A DNA stretch of 64,000 nucleotides from AP-15 sp963733945 (lineage in GTDB: Bacteria; Pseudomonadota; Alphaproteobacteria; ATCC43930; CGMCC-115725): assembly GCA_963733945.1 (NCBI GenBank), contig CAVTFD010000038.1:1-64000 (forward strand), given 5' to 3'. Below the pieces are notes generated by a model that searched no databases, was not told the origin of the DNA, and worked only from the letters and a program-made list of their open reading frames with translations. How positions within the stretch are numbered: position 1 is the first letter of the stretch; each line of letters starts with the position of its first letter. This document shows, piece by piece, positions 8,692 through 17,976 of the stretch. The position numbers were made by a program, and so were the translations under genes.

Positions 8692-9234
8692 TCAGCTGCG
8701 CGCCGGGAAAATACCCTGCAATGCGATACAGAAATTCAGCGCGAGATAAGGCTGAACGTTGTTATGTGCCTGGCCGCCGCCTGTGGCGGCAGTCAGGGCC
8801 GCTGGCGCCAGTGTCGTGGCAGTGCCCGAGGCGCTGTAAAGCGCGAGATTGACCGCCCCGCCTCTACCGCCGGTTTGCCCCTCGGCCTCGATCAGGCCGC
8901 CCGGCGCATTCCCAGTGCCGGTGCTGGCGGCGGCAAACAGACCATGCGAGTGCGCCGGGTAGGAGCCCGAATTTATCGCCACGGCTTCCGCGCCGCCGGT
9001 TTCGCCGATCGCATAATTCGACAGACCTGGCCCCTGGCCGAAGCTAAGCGGTGCGCGGCTGCGCAAATCGGGCAGCATGAAGGTGTTGACGCCGTTGCCA
9101 CCGAAATTGGTACCGAGCAGCGAAAACACCGCCGTATACTGCGCGATCGACAGCGTCTGCCCCTGGCACAATGCCCAGCCGACCGGCGCGAAATTGCAGC
9201 CGAAAATGGTTATCTGTCCGAGGAAGGGGTCCAT
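8692..9234 (-). CDS. Tail-collar (MdpB-like) protein, copy 2
   Basis: A 180-residue paralogue of its neighbours with the same layout: FGCNFAPVGWALCQGQTLSI, FSLLGTNFGGNG, FMLPDLRSRAPLSFGQG and a C-terminal VQPYLALNFCIALQGIFP. The usual LPDLRGR motif reads LPDLRSR here. The middle (about residues 85-150) is a variable, Gly/Ala/Thr-rich insertion and differs most between copies. It lies 33 nt from copy 1 and 17 nt from copy 3, so the three are probably one operon. Confidence 0.87.
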   Translation of the reverse strand: MDPFLGQITIFGCNFAPVGWALCQGQTLSIAQYTAVFSLLGTNFGGNGVNTFMLPDLRSRAPLSFGQGPGLSNYAIGETGGAEAVAINSGSYPAHSHGLFAAASTGTGNAPGGLIEAEGQTGGRGGAVNLALYSASGTATTLAPAALTAATGGGQAHNNVQPYLALNFCIALQGIFPARS

Positions 9235-9251
9235 CTGGCCCGAGCTTTCTA

Positions 9252-9770
9252 TCAGCTGCGCGACGGGAAGATGCCGGTGAGCGCGATAATGTAATTCAAC
9301 CCCAGATAGGGTTGGCGGTTTTCGTGCGGACCGCCGGAACCGAAACTGCCGATCGATGCCGGCGCCAACGCCGTCGGCGCGCCTGCGCCATACAGCTTGA
9401 CCGCCGCCGCCGGCGTCCCCAGGGCGAGGCTCGGTCCCGGGTTGGGCGCGGTGACGTTGGTTGCCGCCATCAGGGTGTGGCTATGCGCCGGCGCCTGGGC
9501 GGCGGTCAGGGTCACCGTCTCGACGCCCCCGGTCTGCCCCTGATCATAATTCGCTAGACCCGGACCTTGGCCTTGACCGACGCCCACACGGCCACGCAGG
9601 TCCGGAAGGTTGAAGGTTGTCTGGCCGTTGCCGCCGAAATAGGTCCCGAGCAGCGAGAACAGCGCCGAGTTTTGTGAGATCGACAGGGTCTGACCCTGGC
9701 ACAGCCCCCAGCCGACCGGTGCAAAATTGAACCCAACCAGCCTGATCGTGCCCAGAAAGGCTTGGCTCAT
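9252..9770 (-). CDS. Tail-collar (MdpB-like) protein, copy 3
   Basis: A 172-residue protein and the first gene of the collar operon. Motifs: FNFAPVGWGLCQGQTLSISQ, FSLLGTYFGGNG, FNLPDLRGRVGVGQGQG and a C-terminal NRQPYLGLNYIIALTGIFP. The three copies share N- and C-terminal blocks and differ in the mid-loop after PAHSHT, which suggests duplication and then divergence of an exposed loop. No tail-fibre, baseplate or capsid genes are near, so a domesticated surface or secreted structure is more likely than a prophage. Confidence 0.87.
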   Translation of the reverse strand: MSQAFLGTIRLVGFNFAPVGWGLCQGQTLSISQNSALFSLLGTYFGGNGQTTFNLPDLRGRVGVGQGQGPGLANYDQGQTGGVETVTLTAAQAPAHSHTLMAATNVTAPNPGPSLALGTPAAAVKLYGAGAPTALAPASIGSFGSGGPHENRQPYLGLNYIIALTGIFPSRS

Positions 9771-9789
9771 CGTCCCGCCCTTCCCACGG

Positions 9790-10460
9790 TCACAACAGCG
9801 TGCCGGCTGATCGCGCTCGAGGTACCCGACGCGACCCTGCCGCCAGGCATCCGACGAGACCGATCGCTAGCAGCGCCAAACTCGCCGGCTCTGGCACCGG
9901 AGTGGGCGTGGTGCCGGGGAAGGCTAGGTCAAGGATCAGCTTGTCGCCCATATTAGGCGCCTCGCCGGTGACGTCGACGAGAATGTCGGTCGACGACAAA
10001 AGCTGAAGGCCCATATGCGGCGAGCTCGTATTCGGTAGAAAGTCGGTGGCGCTGGCCGGGTCTACGCTGACCCCGGTGATGTCGACCCCGTTGGAGAAGG
10101 AAAATCCGAAGCCCGCGAAGGTGTTATTGCATGGGGGCGCCCCGGGCAAAAAGCGGTTCCAGACGGGGCATTGTTGGTAATCGTGATCTGGGTGTCGCCG
10201 ACAGCTATGGTCGTCAAGCTCAGCGCGTCTTCCAGGAAAGTGACAGGGATCGTTGGTGGCGGGGTATCCGTTATCATCCCCATCGAATTCACGTAATCTA
10301 TTGTGTTCGGGTAGGGGGGCAGAGGCGCGCTCGCCGCACCTAAGAAGGATGTTGCGGAAACGGTGTTCGTCCCGTTGCCGATCAGACCGGCCTGTGCCGG
10401 AAGGCCGGCTTGTATCAGCAGCAAGGCCGCAGCCGTGCCGAGCATCGTTGTGAGGCGCAT
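9790..10460 (-). pseudogene. PEP-CTERM sorting-domain protein, split by a frameshift
   Basis: ATG 10460 opens a good signal peptide (MRLTTMLGTAAALLLIQAGLPAQA), and the frame continues to SGTAFCPG near 10140. There it turns into junk, while the neighbouring minus frame picks up PPCNNTFAGFGFSFSNGVDI and runs to a C-terminal sorting signal, VPEPASLALLAIGLVG, followed by basic residues, ending at 9790. The switch falls in a GGGGCGCCCC run around 10135-10147, consistent with a one-base indel. Rejoined, it is a ~220-residue secreted protein processed by the exosortase system. Either the allele is broken or the assembly has a homopolymer error. No exosortase gene lies in the window. Confidence 0.75.
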
Positions 10461-10703
10461 CTCTGGTCCTTCCGTATTGATGCCGGCGGCAAAACCGCAT
10501 CCGTTTTCGAGGGCGTGTCCGACTCGAAGGTGCGCTTGTTCCCCCGACCGTTGCGCAACCGGCGAACGCAGTGGTTAATTTAGCTGGTGTCAATAACAGT
10601 CGAAAGCAGGGGCGGTCAATCTTGCTCTTGCGCCCGGCGATCTTGCCGGCATGCTCCGCGGAATGCCTTTCCTACTCGCAGACACAGCGGCGAGGAGCAA
10701 GTC

Positions 10704-11354
10704 ATGCACATCGACATCGTCGCCGATATCGCCTGCCCCTGGTGCTATATCGGCAAACGACGGCTCGAACGGGCCTTGGCGCTGCGGCCGGATATCGTCG
10801 CGACGCGGTTGTGGCGCCCCTTCCAGCTGAACCCGGATATGCCCGCCGAGGGAATCTCGCGGGAGTTCTACTTGGCGGCGAAGTTCGGCAACCCGCGCCA
10901 GGCCGTGCGCAGCTACGCCGCGATCGCCGCTGCCGGACGCGGCGAGGGGATCGAATTCGCCTTTGAGCGCATCCGGCGGACGCCGAACACCCTGCGCGCC
11001 CATCGGCTGATCCAGCTTGCCGCAACCGAGGGCTGCGGCGATGCGATGGTCGAGGCCCTGTTCCGCGCCTATTTCATCGACGGGCTCGACATCGGCGATA
11101 TCCAAACCTTGGCCGCGAGCGCCGCGCGCGCTGGTCTCGACCATGACGCGACCCGAAGCTATTTGGCTGGCGAAGCAGGCGCCGAGGAAGTGTTCGCCGA
11201 AGAAGACCGAGCGCGAAGGCTCGGTATTCATGCAGTCCCGTGCTTTGTCCTCGAACGCGGCTACGCAATCGCCGGCGCGCAAGAACCCGAGATGTTCCTG
11301 CCGCTGTTCGACATCGCCGCCGGGGTCGGCAACCCGGCCGCGGCCGAAGGGTGA
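10704..11354 (+). CDS. DsbA-family oxidoreductase, FrnE-like
   Basis: A 216-residue thioredoxin-fold protein. ATG 10704 has CGAGGAG upstream. The active site ACPWCYIGK (Cys11 and Cys14) sits right at the N-terminus with no signal peptide, so it is cytoplasmic. The long helical insert and the HAVPCFVLERGYAIAGAQ segment near residue 180 (cis-Pro loop) match the FrnE/2-hydroxychromene-carboxylate-isomerase-like branch. The expected role is dithiol/disulfide exchange or a glutathione-linked reaction. It is monocistronic and converges on the amidohydrolase downstream. Confidence 0.85.
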   Translation: MHIDIVADIACPWCYIGKRRLERALALRPDIVATRLWRPFQLNPDMPAEGISREFYLAAKFGNPRQAVRSYAAIAAAGRGEGIEFAFERIRRTPNTLRAHRLIQLAATEGCGDAMVEALFRAYFIDGLDIGDIQTLAASAARAGLDHDATRSYLAGEAGAEEVFAEEDRARRLGIHAVPCFVLERGYAIAGAQEPEMFLPLFDIAAGVGNPAAAEG

Positions 11355-11425
11355 CGGCCGGGATGAACCAGTAGACCGTCCCGGCTGATCTGAGTGATGA
11401 GCCGGGGCGCGCGGGGGTGGCGCGA

Positions 11426-12538
11426 CTACGCCGCGAAGCCGTAGAGCCGGGCGGCGTTGCCGCGGGTGATCTTAAAGCGGTCTTCGGCGCTGGCGTCCTT
11501 GAAGTCGCGCGCCACGACCTCCTGCGAATGCGGCCAGGTCGAGGCCTGGTGCGGGTAGTCGGACGACCACATCATCCGATCGACGCCGATGAAGTTGCGG
11601 TTGGCGACGCCGACGAAGTCGTCGATGTAGGTCGCCCACATCTGGCGCCGGAAGTACTCGCTGGGCTTCAGCTTGTTGGTGAAACCGGCGGAGATGCGCT
11701 GACGCTCGAAGGCGCGATCCATGCGCTGCAGATAGTAGGGCAGCCAACCGATATTGTTCTCCGCCGAGACGATCTGCAGTTCCGGAAACCGGTCGAGCAC
11801 GCCGGAGAAGATCAGCACGCTGAACGACTTCTCGACCTCGTGCGACAGCACCGTCGCGCGCATGTAGCGCTCGCCCCAATTAAATTGGCTTTCCATTCCC
11901 ATTCCAGTGATCGCGTGCAGGCTGACCGGCATGCGCAATTCCTGCGCGGCCGCCCAGAACGGATCGTAGATGTCCGAGCTGTAGGGAGCGTCATCGGGCG
12001 GCGAGCACCAGATCATCGCCCCTTTGAGGCCCATCTTCGCGCAGCGCTCGAGTTCCAAGGCGCCGGCCTTGGGGTCGTACAGAGACATCATCGGCAGCCC
12101 AGCCATGTGCTTCGGGTCGTAGCTGACAAATTCGGCGAGCCAGTCGTTGTAGACGCGGAAGCAGTCGGCCTGCAGCCCAGGGTCCTTCAGCCAGAAGATC
12201 CGAAAGCCGAGGGTGGTGTAGAGCACGTCGGCCTCGACGCCGTCGGCTGCATTGTCCTTTACCCGCTCGGCCGGGTCCCAGCCACCCGGCCGGGCGTCGG
12301 CGTAGGTCGCCTTGGTCAGGAATTCCTTCAGCTCCTCGGGGCTCTTACCCGCGCCAAGGCCAATCCCGATCGGATGCAGCGGAAAGCCCTCGTAATAGAA
12401 GTACGCGCCTTCCTTACCGGGCGGATTGACCATCAGGTGGGGCGCCCGCTCGCGGTATTTTTGATCAACTCGCTCGGCCCATAAATCCGGTGGTTCGCTG
12501 ACGTGCGAATCGGCCGAGATCAGCTTGTAATCCGCCAT
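11426..12538 (-). CDS. Amidohydrolase family protein (ACMSD/TIM-barrel type)
   Basis: A 370-residue protein from ATG 12538, which is preceded by GGAGGG. The N-terminus YKLISADSHVSEPPDLW carries the DxH metal motif, and later segments SLHAITGMGMES and WSSDYPHQASTWP (the distal Asp) fit the amidohydrolase-2 (decarboxylase-like) family. These TIM-barrel enzymes act on aromatic or cyclic acids, but the substrate here is unknown. It is divergently placed from the CBS-domain gene. Confidence 0.85.
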   Translation of the reverse strand: MADYKLISADSHVSEPPDLWAERVDQKYRERAPHLMVNPPGKEGAYFYYEGFPLHPIGIGLGAGKSPEELKEFLTKATYADARPGGWDPAERVKDNAADGVEADVLYTTLGFRIFWLKDPGLQADCFRVYNDWLAEFVSYDPKHMAGLPMMSLYDPKAGALELERCAKMGLKGAMIWCSPPDDAPYSSDIYDPFWAAAQELRMPVSLHAITGMGMESQFNWGERYMRATVLSHEVEKSFSVLIFSGVLDRFPELQIVSAENNIGWLPYYLQRMDRAFERQRISAGFTNKLKPSEYFRRQMWATYIDDFVGVANRNFIGVDRMMWSSDYPHQASTWPHSQEVVARDFKDASAEDRFKITRGNAARLYGFAA

Positions 12539-12839
12539 TTTCACCCTCCCTCCAGAGGCCTTGCCGCGGTGTCCGGAGCTCAAGCTCGGGGCGCCTGGTT
12601 CCTTAACTACGATAGATCAGCATCCGGCGCTGCGTCCAGGTCCCGGCAACAGCGGATAAGCTCGTCTATTCAGGTCGAACGGGTGCAAAAGTTATGATGC
12701 CGACACAACGTCTGATCTACGTCAATGCCGGCAGAGCGACGAGGGCGAATGGACGGCGGCGCGTCTGCGTCATCCTCCGGTCAGCGGCCCGAGGGCGGAG
12801 GTATCGAAACGGCGGTGGCGGTAGAGGGGATCGGTGCGA

Positions 12840-13850
12840 ATGAAGGCACGCGATGTGATGACCACGGATGTTGCGATGGCGAACCCCGATACGCCGACCA
12901 GCGAAATCGCCGCGTTGCTGCTGAGGAGAGGGATCAGCGCGATCCCGATCGTCGATGCCGGCGGTGCGCCGATCGGCATGGTCAGCGAGGGTGACCTGGT
13001 GGGCCGCGACGACAACGACCGTGAGGCTCGACGCGACTGGTGGCTCGCGCTGTTGGCCGAGGGGAACCTGCTCCACGAAGATTTTCTCGCCAACCTGCGC
13101 ACACCCGAACGCCGAGCCCGCGAGATCATGTCGGCGCCGGTGGTGACCGTCGAGGAAGACACCCCGGTCGCCGAGATCGCGCGGCTGCTGGCGGCCTATC
13201 GCATCAAGCGTGTCCCGGTGGTGCGCGATGGCCGCATCGTCGGCATCGTCAGCCGCGCCGATCTGTTGCGCGCTCTGGCCGCAGAGCAGCCGGAAAGCAG
13301 CGCACCCGGAGGCTCCGAGCCCAGGCACGACCTCTTTTCGTGGATCAATCATCATTTTCACCACAGTCGGGGCTCGGCGCCGGGTCAGCCGACGATCCAA
13401 CCGTCCCAGTCGCCGGGTGGCGAGGCATTGCGGGTCGATGACTTCCGCGCCCTTGTCGCGGATTTCGCCCATCACCAGACACAGCATCAGGATGTTGAGC
13501 GCCGTGCGCTCGCGGAACAGCGTCGTCAGAAAGCCAAGGACTTGATCGAGCACCATATTTCTGACGAAAACTGGCGCACTTTATTGCACCAGGCGCGGCT
13601 GGCGGCTGAGCACGGCGAACAGGAATTCCTGTTGCTGCGCTTTCCGGGGCAGCTGTGCAGCGACGGTGGCCGAGCCGTCAATGCGCCGGACCCGCATTGG
13701 CCGCAGACGCTGCGCGGCGAGGCCGCTGAGATGTATCTTCGCTGGGAGCGCGATCTGAAGCCCCGCGGCTTTCGCCTCGCGGCCCGCATAGTCGACTTTC
13801 CCGGAGGGATGCCGGGCGATATCGGCCTCTTTCTGATTTGGGGAGAGTGA
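12840..13850 (+). CDS. Tandem-CBS-domain protein with uncharacterised C-terminal extension
   Basis: A 336-residue protein. Two CBS repeats fill the first ~155 residues: MKARDVMTTDVAMANPDTPT...IPIVDAGGAPIGMVSEGDL, then AREIMSAPVVTVEEDTPVAE...VPVVRDGRIVGIVSRADLL. CBS pairs bind adenine nucleotides as an energy sensor. The remaining ~180 residues begin with a low-complexity linker (HHFHHSRGSAPGQPT), then a helical part (AEQRRQKAKDLIEHH) and a compact domain ending FPGGMPGDIGLFLIWGE; I do not recognise these. ATG 12840 is preferred; GTG 12834 is possible. Confidence 0.85.
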   Translation: MKARDVMTTDVAMANPDTPTSEIAALLLRRGISAIPIVDAGGAPIGMVSEGDLVGRDDNDREARRDWWLALLAEGNLLHEDFLANLRTPERRAREIMSAPVVTVEEDTPVAEIARLLAAYRIKRVPVVRDGRIVGIVSRADLLRALAAEQPESSAPGGSEPRHDLFSWINHHFHHSRGSAPGQPTIQPSQSPGGEALRVDDFRALVADFAHHQTQHQDVERRALAEQRRQKAKDLIEHHISDENWRTLLHQARLAAEHGEQEFLLLRFPGQLCSDGGRAVNAPDPHWPQTLRGEAAEMYLRWERDLKPRGFRLAARIVDFPGGMPGDIGLFLIWGE

Positions 13851-13922
13851 TGGCCTCGCGGCCGACGGCCGCGTCCCACCGGCCGCCCTCGATTACGGCG
13901 GCCGCAACCGAGTAAGCCGGCG

Positions 13923-14339
13923 ATGGCGCCTGCTGCCCCCATATCGGCCGAAGCCGTCCTGGCGGCGCATGTTGCGGTCATCCTGTTTAATGTGTTCGGC
14001 TTGATCGTTGTCCCGATCGGGGCGGCCTGCGGCTGGCGTTTCGTGCATATCGCCTGGTGGCGCGTGCTGCACGTCGCCTTGCTGGCGGCGGTCGCTGCGC
14101 AGGCGCTCGCCAGCCGTGCCTGTTTTCTGACGCTTTGGCAGAGCGATCTGGCCGGATCTGCGGCAAGCCCGACGCCGCTGATCGAGAGCTGGGTCGATCG
14201 GCTGATCTATTGGAAGCTACCGATCTGGATCTTCGCCGCGCTCTACACGATTGTGTTTGTCTATGCTGTTGCGCTGCTCTGGCTTGTGCCGTTGCGAGGG
14301 ATAAGGCAACGAAGCTCCGCGCGCGAGCCGCTGCCCTGA
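13923..14339 (+). CDS. DUF2784-like integral membrane protein
   Basis: A 138-residue protein with about three or four hydrophobic segments (about 11-35, 42-62 and 95-120). The tract CFLTLWQSDL after the second helix and the paired aromatic WRFVHIAWWRVLHV match the small inner-membrane DUF2784 family, whose function is unknown. It begins 72 nt after the CBS gene on the same strand and ends 6 nt before the convergent KpsC stop. Confidence 0.7.
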   Translation: MAPAAPISAEAVLAAHVAVILFNVFGLIVVPIGAACGWRFVHIAWWRVLHVALLAAVAAQALASRACFLTLWQSDLAGSAASPTPLIESWVDRLIYWKLPIWIFAALYTIVFVYAVALLWLVPLRGIRQRSSAREPLP

Positions 14340-14345
14340 ACGCGC

Positions 14346-16442
14346 CTATTTCGGACCGGCAGCGAGCTTTGGCAGCCGCCCGGAGAGCCGGCTCCAGCCT
14401 CGCCCGGCGAGACCCTGAAGCCGGCGGCCGATGACGAGCGGACCCGGCCGCCACAGTTCCGGCGTATCGAACCGCTCGAGCACGATTTCGGGCGGGCAGG
14501 GCAGCCGGGTTACCGGATCAAGATAACGCGGGTAGAGGATCAGCGCCCCGGCGACGAGCTCTTCCAAAGTGAGTCGGCGACCACGGTCGACGGCCATGTG
14601 ATCCACGGTCAGCCCCCAGCCGGAATAGAATGGCCGGCCGTATACAACCACCCGGAGCCGCCTCAATAGCGCCTCGAAGCCGGCGAGCGAGGTCAAGGTG
14701 TGCAACTCGTCGATCTGGGAAAATAGCGCCGCCGTCGACCTGTCGCGGATTATCCGGTCGGCGAATTGGCCCGCGAGGCGATCGGGGATGGCGCCGATGC
14801 GATGGCCGGCCTCAACATCGGGGTGCGGCTTGTAGAGGATCAAGGCATCGGGGTTCGCCGCGCGGACGCGGGCGAGTAGATCGAGATTGCCACGGATGTC
14901 GCCACCGCCCAGGCGCACCGAAAGATCGTCTTCGACCTGTCCCGGCACCAGAATGCGGTGGCGCACCGAAACTTCATGGCCCGGAAATTCTAGGGGCGGC
15001 GCCGAAGCTCCCGCGAGATTGTATTTGGTGACGCCGCGCGCGACGAGCCGGTCGATCAGCTTGCCCGCGCGCGTGATCAGCGCGGCATCGAATTCGGCCT
15101 CCAGCAACAATTGCTCGAGGTCGCTGCGTGCATCCGGATCATAATACATGCCGCTTCTGTCGAGCACCAAGGATGCGGCCGGCACGAAATCAGAGCCGAG
15201 ACCAACCGAGCGCACGAACCCGTCTTCGACGCGGATCAGCGCGATCTTTTGCCGTGCGGTCGCATCGACGAGCCCGGCGGGAATTCGAGAGGCCCAGACG
15301 GCGATGGCCCCGCCCGAGCCCGCACCCGCCGCTCTAAGCGCACCCTTCGTGGTGCGGCGAAATATCGGCGTCCCGACGGTTGACCGAAAGAACTCGGCGA
15401 CTCGGCGGCGCTTCCAGAACGACATACCGACCAGGACGGCGACACGCCGATTAGCGCTCTCGATTTTTCGCCATTCGGCAAGGATCGACAGTGTCTGGTC
15501 GAATGTCGAAGCGGTTTGTCGATACGGATCGAGATAGCGGGTCGCAACCAAGCAGGCGCCGGCAAAGATCTGGTCGACGGTTCTCCGGAACAAATGCTGC
15601 GCGACCTGTGCGTCGTCGGCGGTGACGCCCCAACCGGAATAGAAAGAATCGTCGAAGCATCGCACCGCACGGCCGGCGAGCAGGGCAAGAAAACCGATCT
15701 CACCACCGGCGGTATAGACGCGTTCGGCGCGTGCGATCGCCGCCCACGGGTTGACCGGCCGCGTGATCACGTGGCCGCCGCGCGAGGCAGCGTCGGCCAA
15801 AACACCGCGCGGCGCGATGTGGTCGGAGGCCAGGATCACGACCTGGCGCGGCGCGTTCTCCGCCAGCGCCGCTGCGAGCATCGCGCGCAGCACGGCGGTC
15901 GAAGGCGGCGTCCCGGTTCCCCCCGCATCAACGAGCGCGATGCGATCGCCAGAGGGAAACTCGCCGGGCTGCCACCACGAACCGCCAACTTGCCGCGCGA
16001 CCAGCTCACGCCGTCCCGCGGCGGCGCGCGCCATGAGATCGGGCGTCTCCCAACCCCGGGTCGCCAGCACCCGGTCGGCCCACAGGAGGTCAGCCGGGGA
16101 GCCCGGTCCGCGCATGGCAGCCGCGGTCACGCTCAGCAGCGGGCTGGTGGCATCGCGCCGTGGCGGAGCCCGCAGCACACCGTGGCCGAAAGTGATGACG
16201 GGAATGCCGAGCGCCGCCGCGCGCGTTCGCATCCGCCGCTGGTGTCGCGAGCCAACCCAGGCGCCGAGGCCGGCGAGTGCCCCGCTATTCGAGAACTCGG
16301 GAAACAGCGCAGCCAGAGTGGCGGTGTCCAGCGGGCTGCCGCGCGCCTCCAATCGTCCTAGCCCGATCACCGCTCTGCCAGGCCCGGCGCCGTACTCGGG
16401 TGAGGTCAGCGGATCAGGTGAGCCCAGATCAGGCTGCGACAT
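14346..16442 (-). CDS. kpsC: Capsular polysaccharide biosynthesis protein KpsC (beta-Kdo transferase type)
   Basis: A 698-residue protein with two homologous capsule-synthesis halves. Each half ends in a similar block: FYSGWGVTADDAQVA...RYLDPYR in the first and FYSGWGLTVDHMAVDRG...LYPRYLDPVTR in the second. This duplicated arrangement is diagnostic of KpsC, which builds the Kdo linker onto which export-competent capsule is assembled. No kpsS, kps/wza export or sugar-synthesis genes are nearby, so it is isolated here. The start is uncertain: ATG 16442 (MSQPDLGSP) is used, with GTG 16466 an alternative. Confidence 0.9.
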   Translation of the reverse strand: MSQPDLGSPDPLTSPEYGAGPGRAVIGLGRLEARGSPLDTATLAALFPEFSNSGALAGLGAWVGSRHQRRMRTRAAALGIPVITFGHGVLRAPPRRDATSPLLSVTAAAMRGPGSPADLLWADRVLATRGWETPDLMARAAAGRRELVARQVGGSWWQPGEFPSGDRIALVDAGGTGTPPSTAVLRAMLAAALAENAPRQVVILASDHIAPRGVLADAASRGGHVITRPVNPWAAIARAERVYTAGGEIGFLALLAGRAVRCFDDSFYSGWGVTADDAQVAQHLFRRTVDQIFAGACLVATRYLDPYRQTASTFDQTLSILAEWRKIESANRRVAVLVGMSFWKRRRVAEFFRSTVGTPIFRRTTKGALRAAGAGSGGAIAVWASRIPAGLVDATARQKIALIRVEDGFVRSVGLGSDFVPAASLVLDRSGMYYDPDARSDLEQLLLEAEFDAALITRAGKLIDRLVARGVTKYNLAGASAPPLEFPGHEVSVRHRILVPGQVEDDLSVRLGGGDIRGNLDLLARVRAANPDALILYKPHPDVEAGHRIGAIPDRLAGQFADRIIRDRSTAALFSQIDELHTLTSLAGFEALLRRLRVVVYGRPFYSGWGLTVDHMAVDRGRRLTLEELVAGALILYPRYLDPVTRLPCPPEIVLERFDTPELWRPGPLVIGRRLQGLAGRGWSRLSGRLPKLAAGPK

Positions 16443-16753
16443 GCCGGCGACTCGATTGGGGAGCACGAAGTAGCGTCAATTTGGTCACCTCAATCTCACC
16501 AGCCGCTGCAGCGCTGTCTATGAAAAACACGTGGCGGTCCCAGTCCTCCGACCCCCGCTGTCGCTTTCGCCTGGCTGGTCGGCTCCGAAACCAGGCGTTT
16601 CAAAGTAAGGGGGTTGCATAGACTTCAAACTTTTCCGAACGGGATGTGGATGGGATAAGCTTTCAGGATGAGTATCGCCCTCGCCCCGAAACGGCCACGC
16701 GATGTGTGCCGGTAGGGTGCGGGGCTTGCTCGCAGTGGTCGGCGGTTCCTCGG

Positions 16754-16900
16754 TTACATCCCGCCGCCCCCGCCCCCGTCTTTGTCCCCACTGTCATAAG
16801 GTGGGCCGAGTGGAGCGGCCGGGCTCCCGGCCATCCCCTGAGCGCACGCCGCCAATAGCAGAACGGCCAGCATAAGCACAGTCGACGCCAAAGTTCTCAT
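16754..16900 (-). CDS. Small lipoprotein (48 residues), Gly-rich tail
   Basis: ATG 16900, preceded by AAAGG, opens MRTLASTVLMLAVLLLAACA, a textbook lipoprotein signal with lipobox LAAC (Cys19). The mature part is only 30 residues, QGMAGSPAAPLGPP followed by YDSGDKDGGGGGGM, ending TAA at 16754. An AT-rich region lies upstream (16905-16980). The product should be membrane-anchored through lipid. It is short, but the signal, lipobox, Shine-Dalgarno and spacing are all in place. Function unknown; it resembles other tiny proteobacterial lipoproteins only in general design. Confidence 0.7.
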   Translation of the reverse strand: MRTLASTVLMLAVLLLAACAQGMAGSPAAPLGPPYDSGDKDGGGGGGM

Positions 16901-17066
16901 TGATGCCTTTCGCTTCGGCTGATTCACGGTAACGGCGTATTATTCGACGTTTTTAGAAGACCGCCAACTCAATTAACTCAATGTTAAGCAGAAGTCTGTT
17001 TTCTGATCGCCTCCCGGCTCGAACCGTCGGGCCGTTGCGGAATACCGGCTACCGCGAGGCGTCACC

Positions 17067-17855
17067 GTGCAAAGCCTGTCACAGCCCTGCCTTTGGAACG
17101 AGCAAGCGGCGCATGCCAAGCTCGAGGAAATCGCGTGGCCGAACGGCCCTGTCTGTCCGTACTGTGGCGCGACCGATCGGATAGGCGCGGTCGCCGGTAA
17201 AGCTGCCCGCGTCAGCTTGAAGTTCTGCTGCCGCTGCCGCAAACAGTTTCGCGCGACGATCGGGACTTTGTTCGAGGGCAGCCACGTTCCACTGCACAAA
17301 TGGTTTCAGGCGATCTTTCTATTGACCGCCTCCAACAGCACGATCAGTACTCACCGGCTGCATCTGAGGCTCGAAGTCACCAACAAGACAGCGTCGAGTA
17401 TGCGCCACCGGATCGAGGGTGCGCTCAATCGCGGTCATGATAGTCAAAGCGGAGGCTTCGGCGGGGCCCGCTGGGCAGAGACCTTTGGCCGAAAACAGAC
17501 GGAGGGCAGACCAGGTCTTATGGCCCGGCGCCTGTCCGCTACAAGTCGCACCAACCCAGCGAATGCGGCAGGCAACGCCGACATGCCGTGGACGACGGCT
17601 GCGATACGTTCTCTGGAGCAGCTTCCGGCGGCATCGACCCGCCAATTTCTGGCTTTTATCGAAACTGCGCAAGCGTTCGTCTGTCCGGAGGAAGACGTCC
17701 GATTCGACGAAGTACTCGCGAGACTAGGCCGGTGCCGAGCTGGGTCGCCGCCTCGGTCGGCTTCCCTCCGGCGCGCCGAGCCCGTATTCGCTTCGGACCG
17801 GCAGCGGCACGGAATGCTTGATTCTCCTTATGGCGGGGGATCGCCCGCGTCCTGA
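17067..17855 (+). pseudogene. IS1595/ISXO2-type transposase remnant
   Basis: The first ~125 residues are the N-terminal part of an IS1595-family transposase: a zinc ribbon (CPYCGATDRIG...FCCRCRKQF), then TIGTLFEGSHVPLHKWFQAI and a helix-turn-helix-like TNKTASSMRHRIEGAL. The DDE catalytic domain that should follow (another ~180 residues) is absent. After about 17440 the frame is unrelated, with another small recognisable-looking piece (RSLEQLPAASTRQFLAFIET) near 17590-17680. No terminal inverted repeats were found. This is decayed insertion-sequence material. Confidence 0.75.
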
Positions 17856-17976
17856 TCTTACCCGATCGAGGCATAAAACAGCATTTTGGCAGTGATGCCG
17901 AGAATTTGTTTGATCTGCTTGCCGTTTGCCGTATTAAAAGAGCGGTTACAACCAGACGGCGAGGAGTGATTCTTTG

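Noticed and set aside
8110..9770. Prophage on the strength of tail-collar proteins
   Set aside because: No capsid, portal, terminase, integrase or lysis genes are adjacent; the set fits the stand-alone MdpB-like arrangement.
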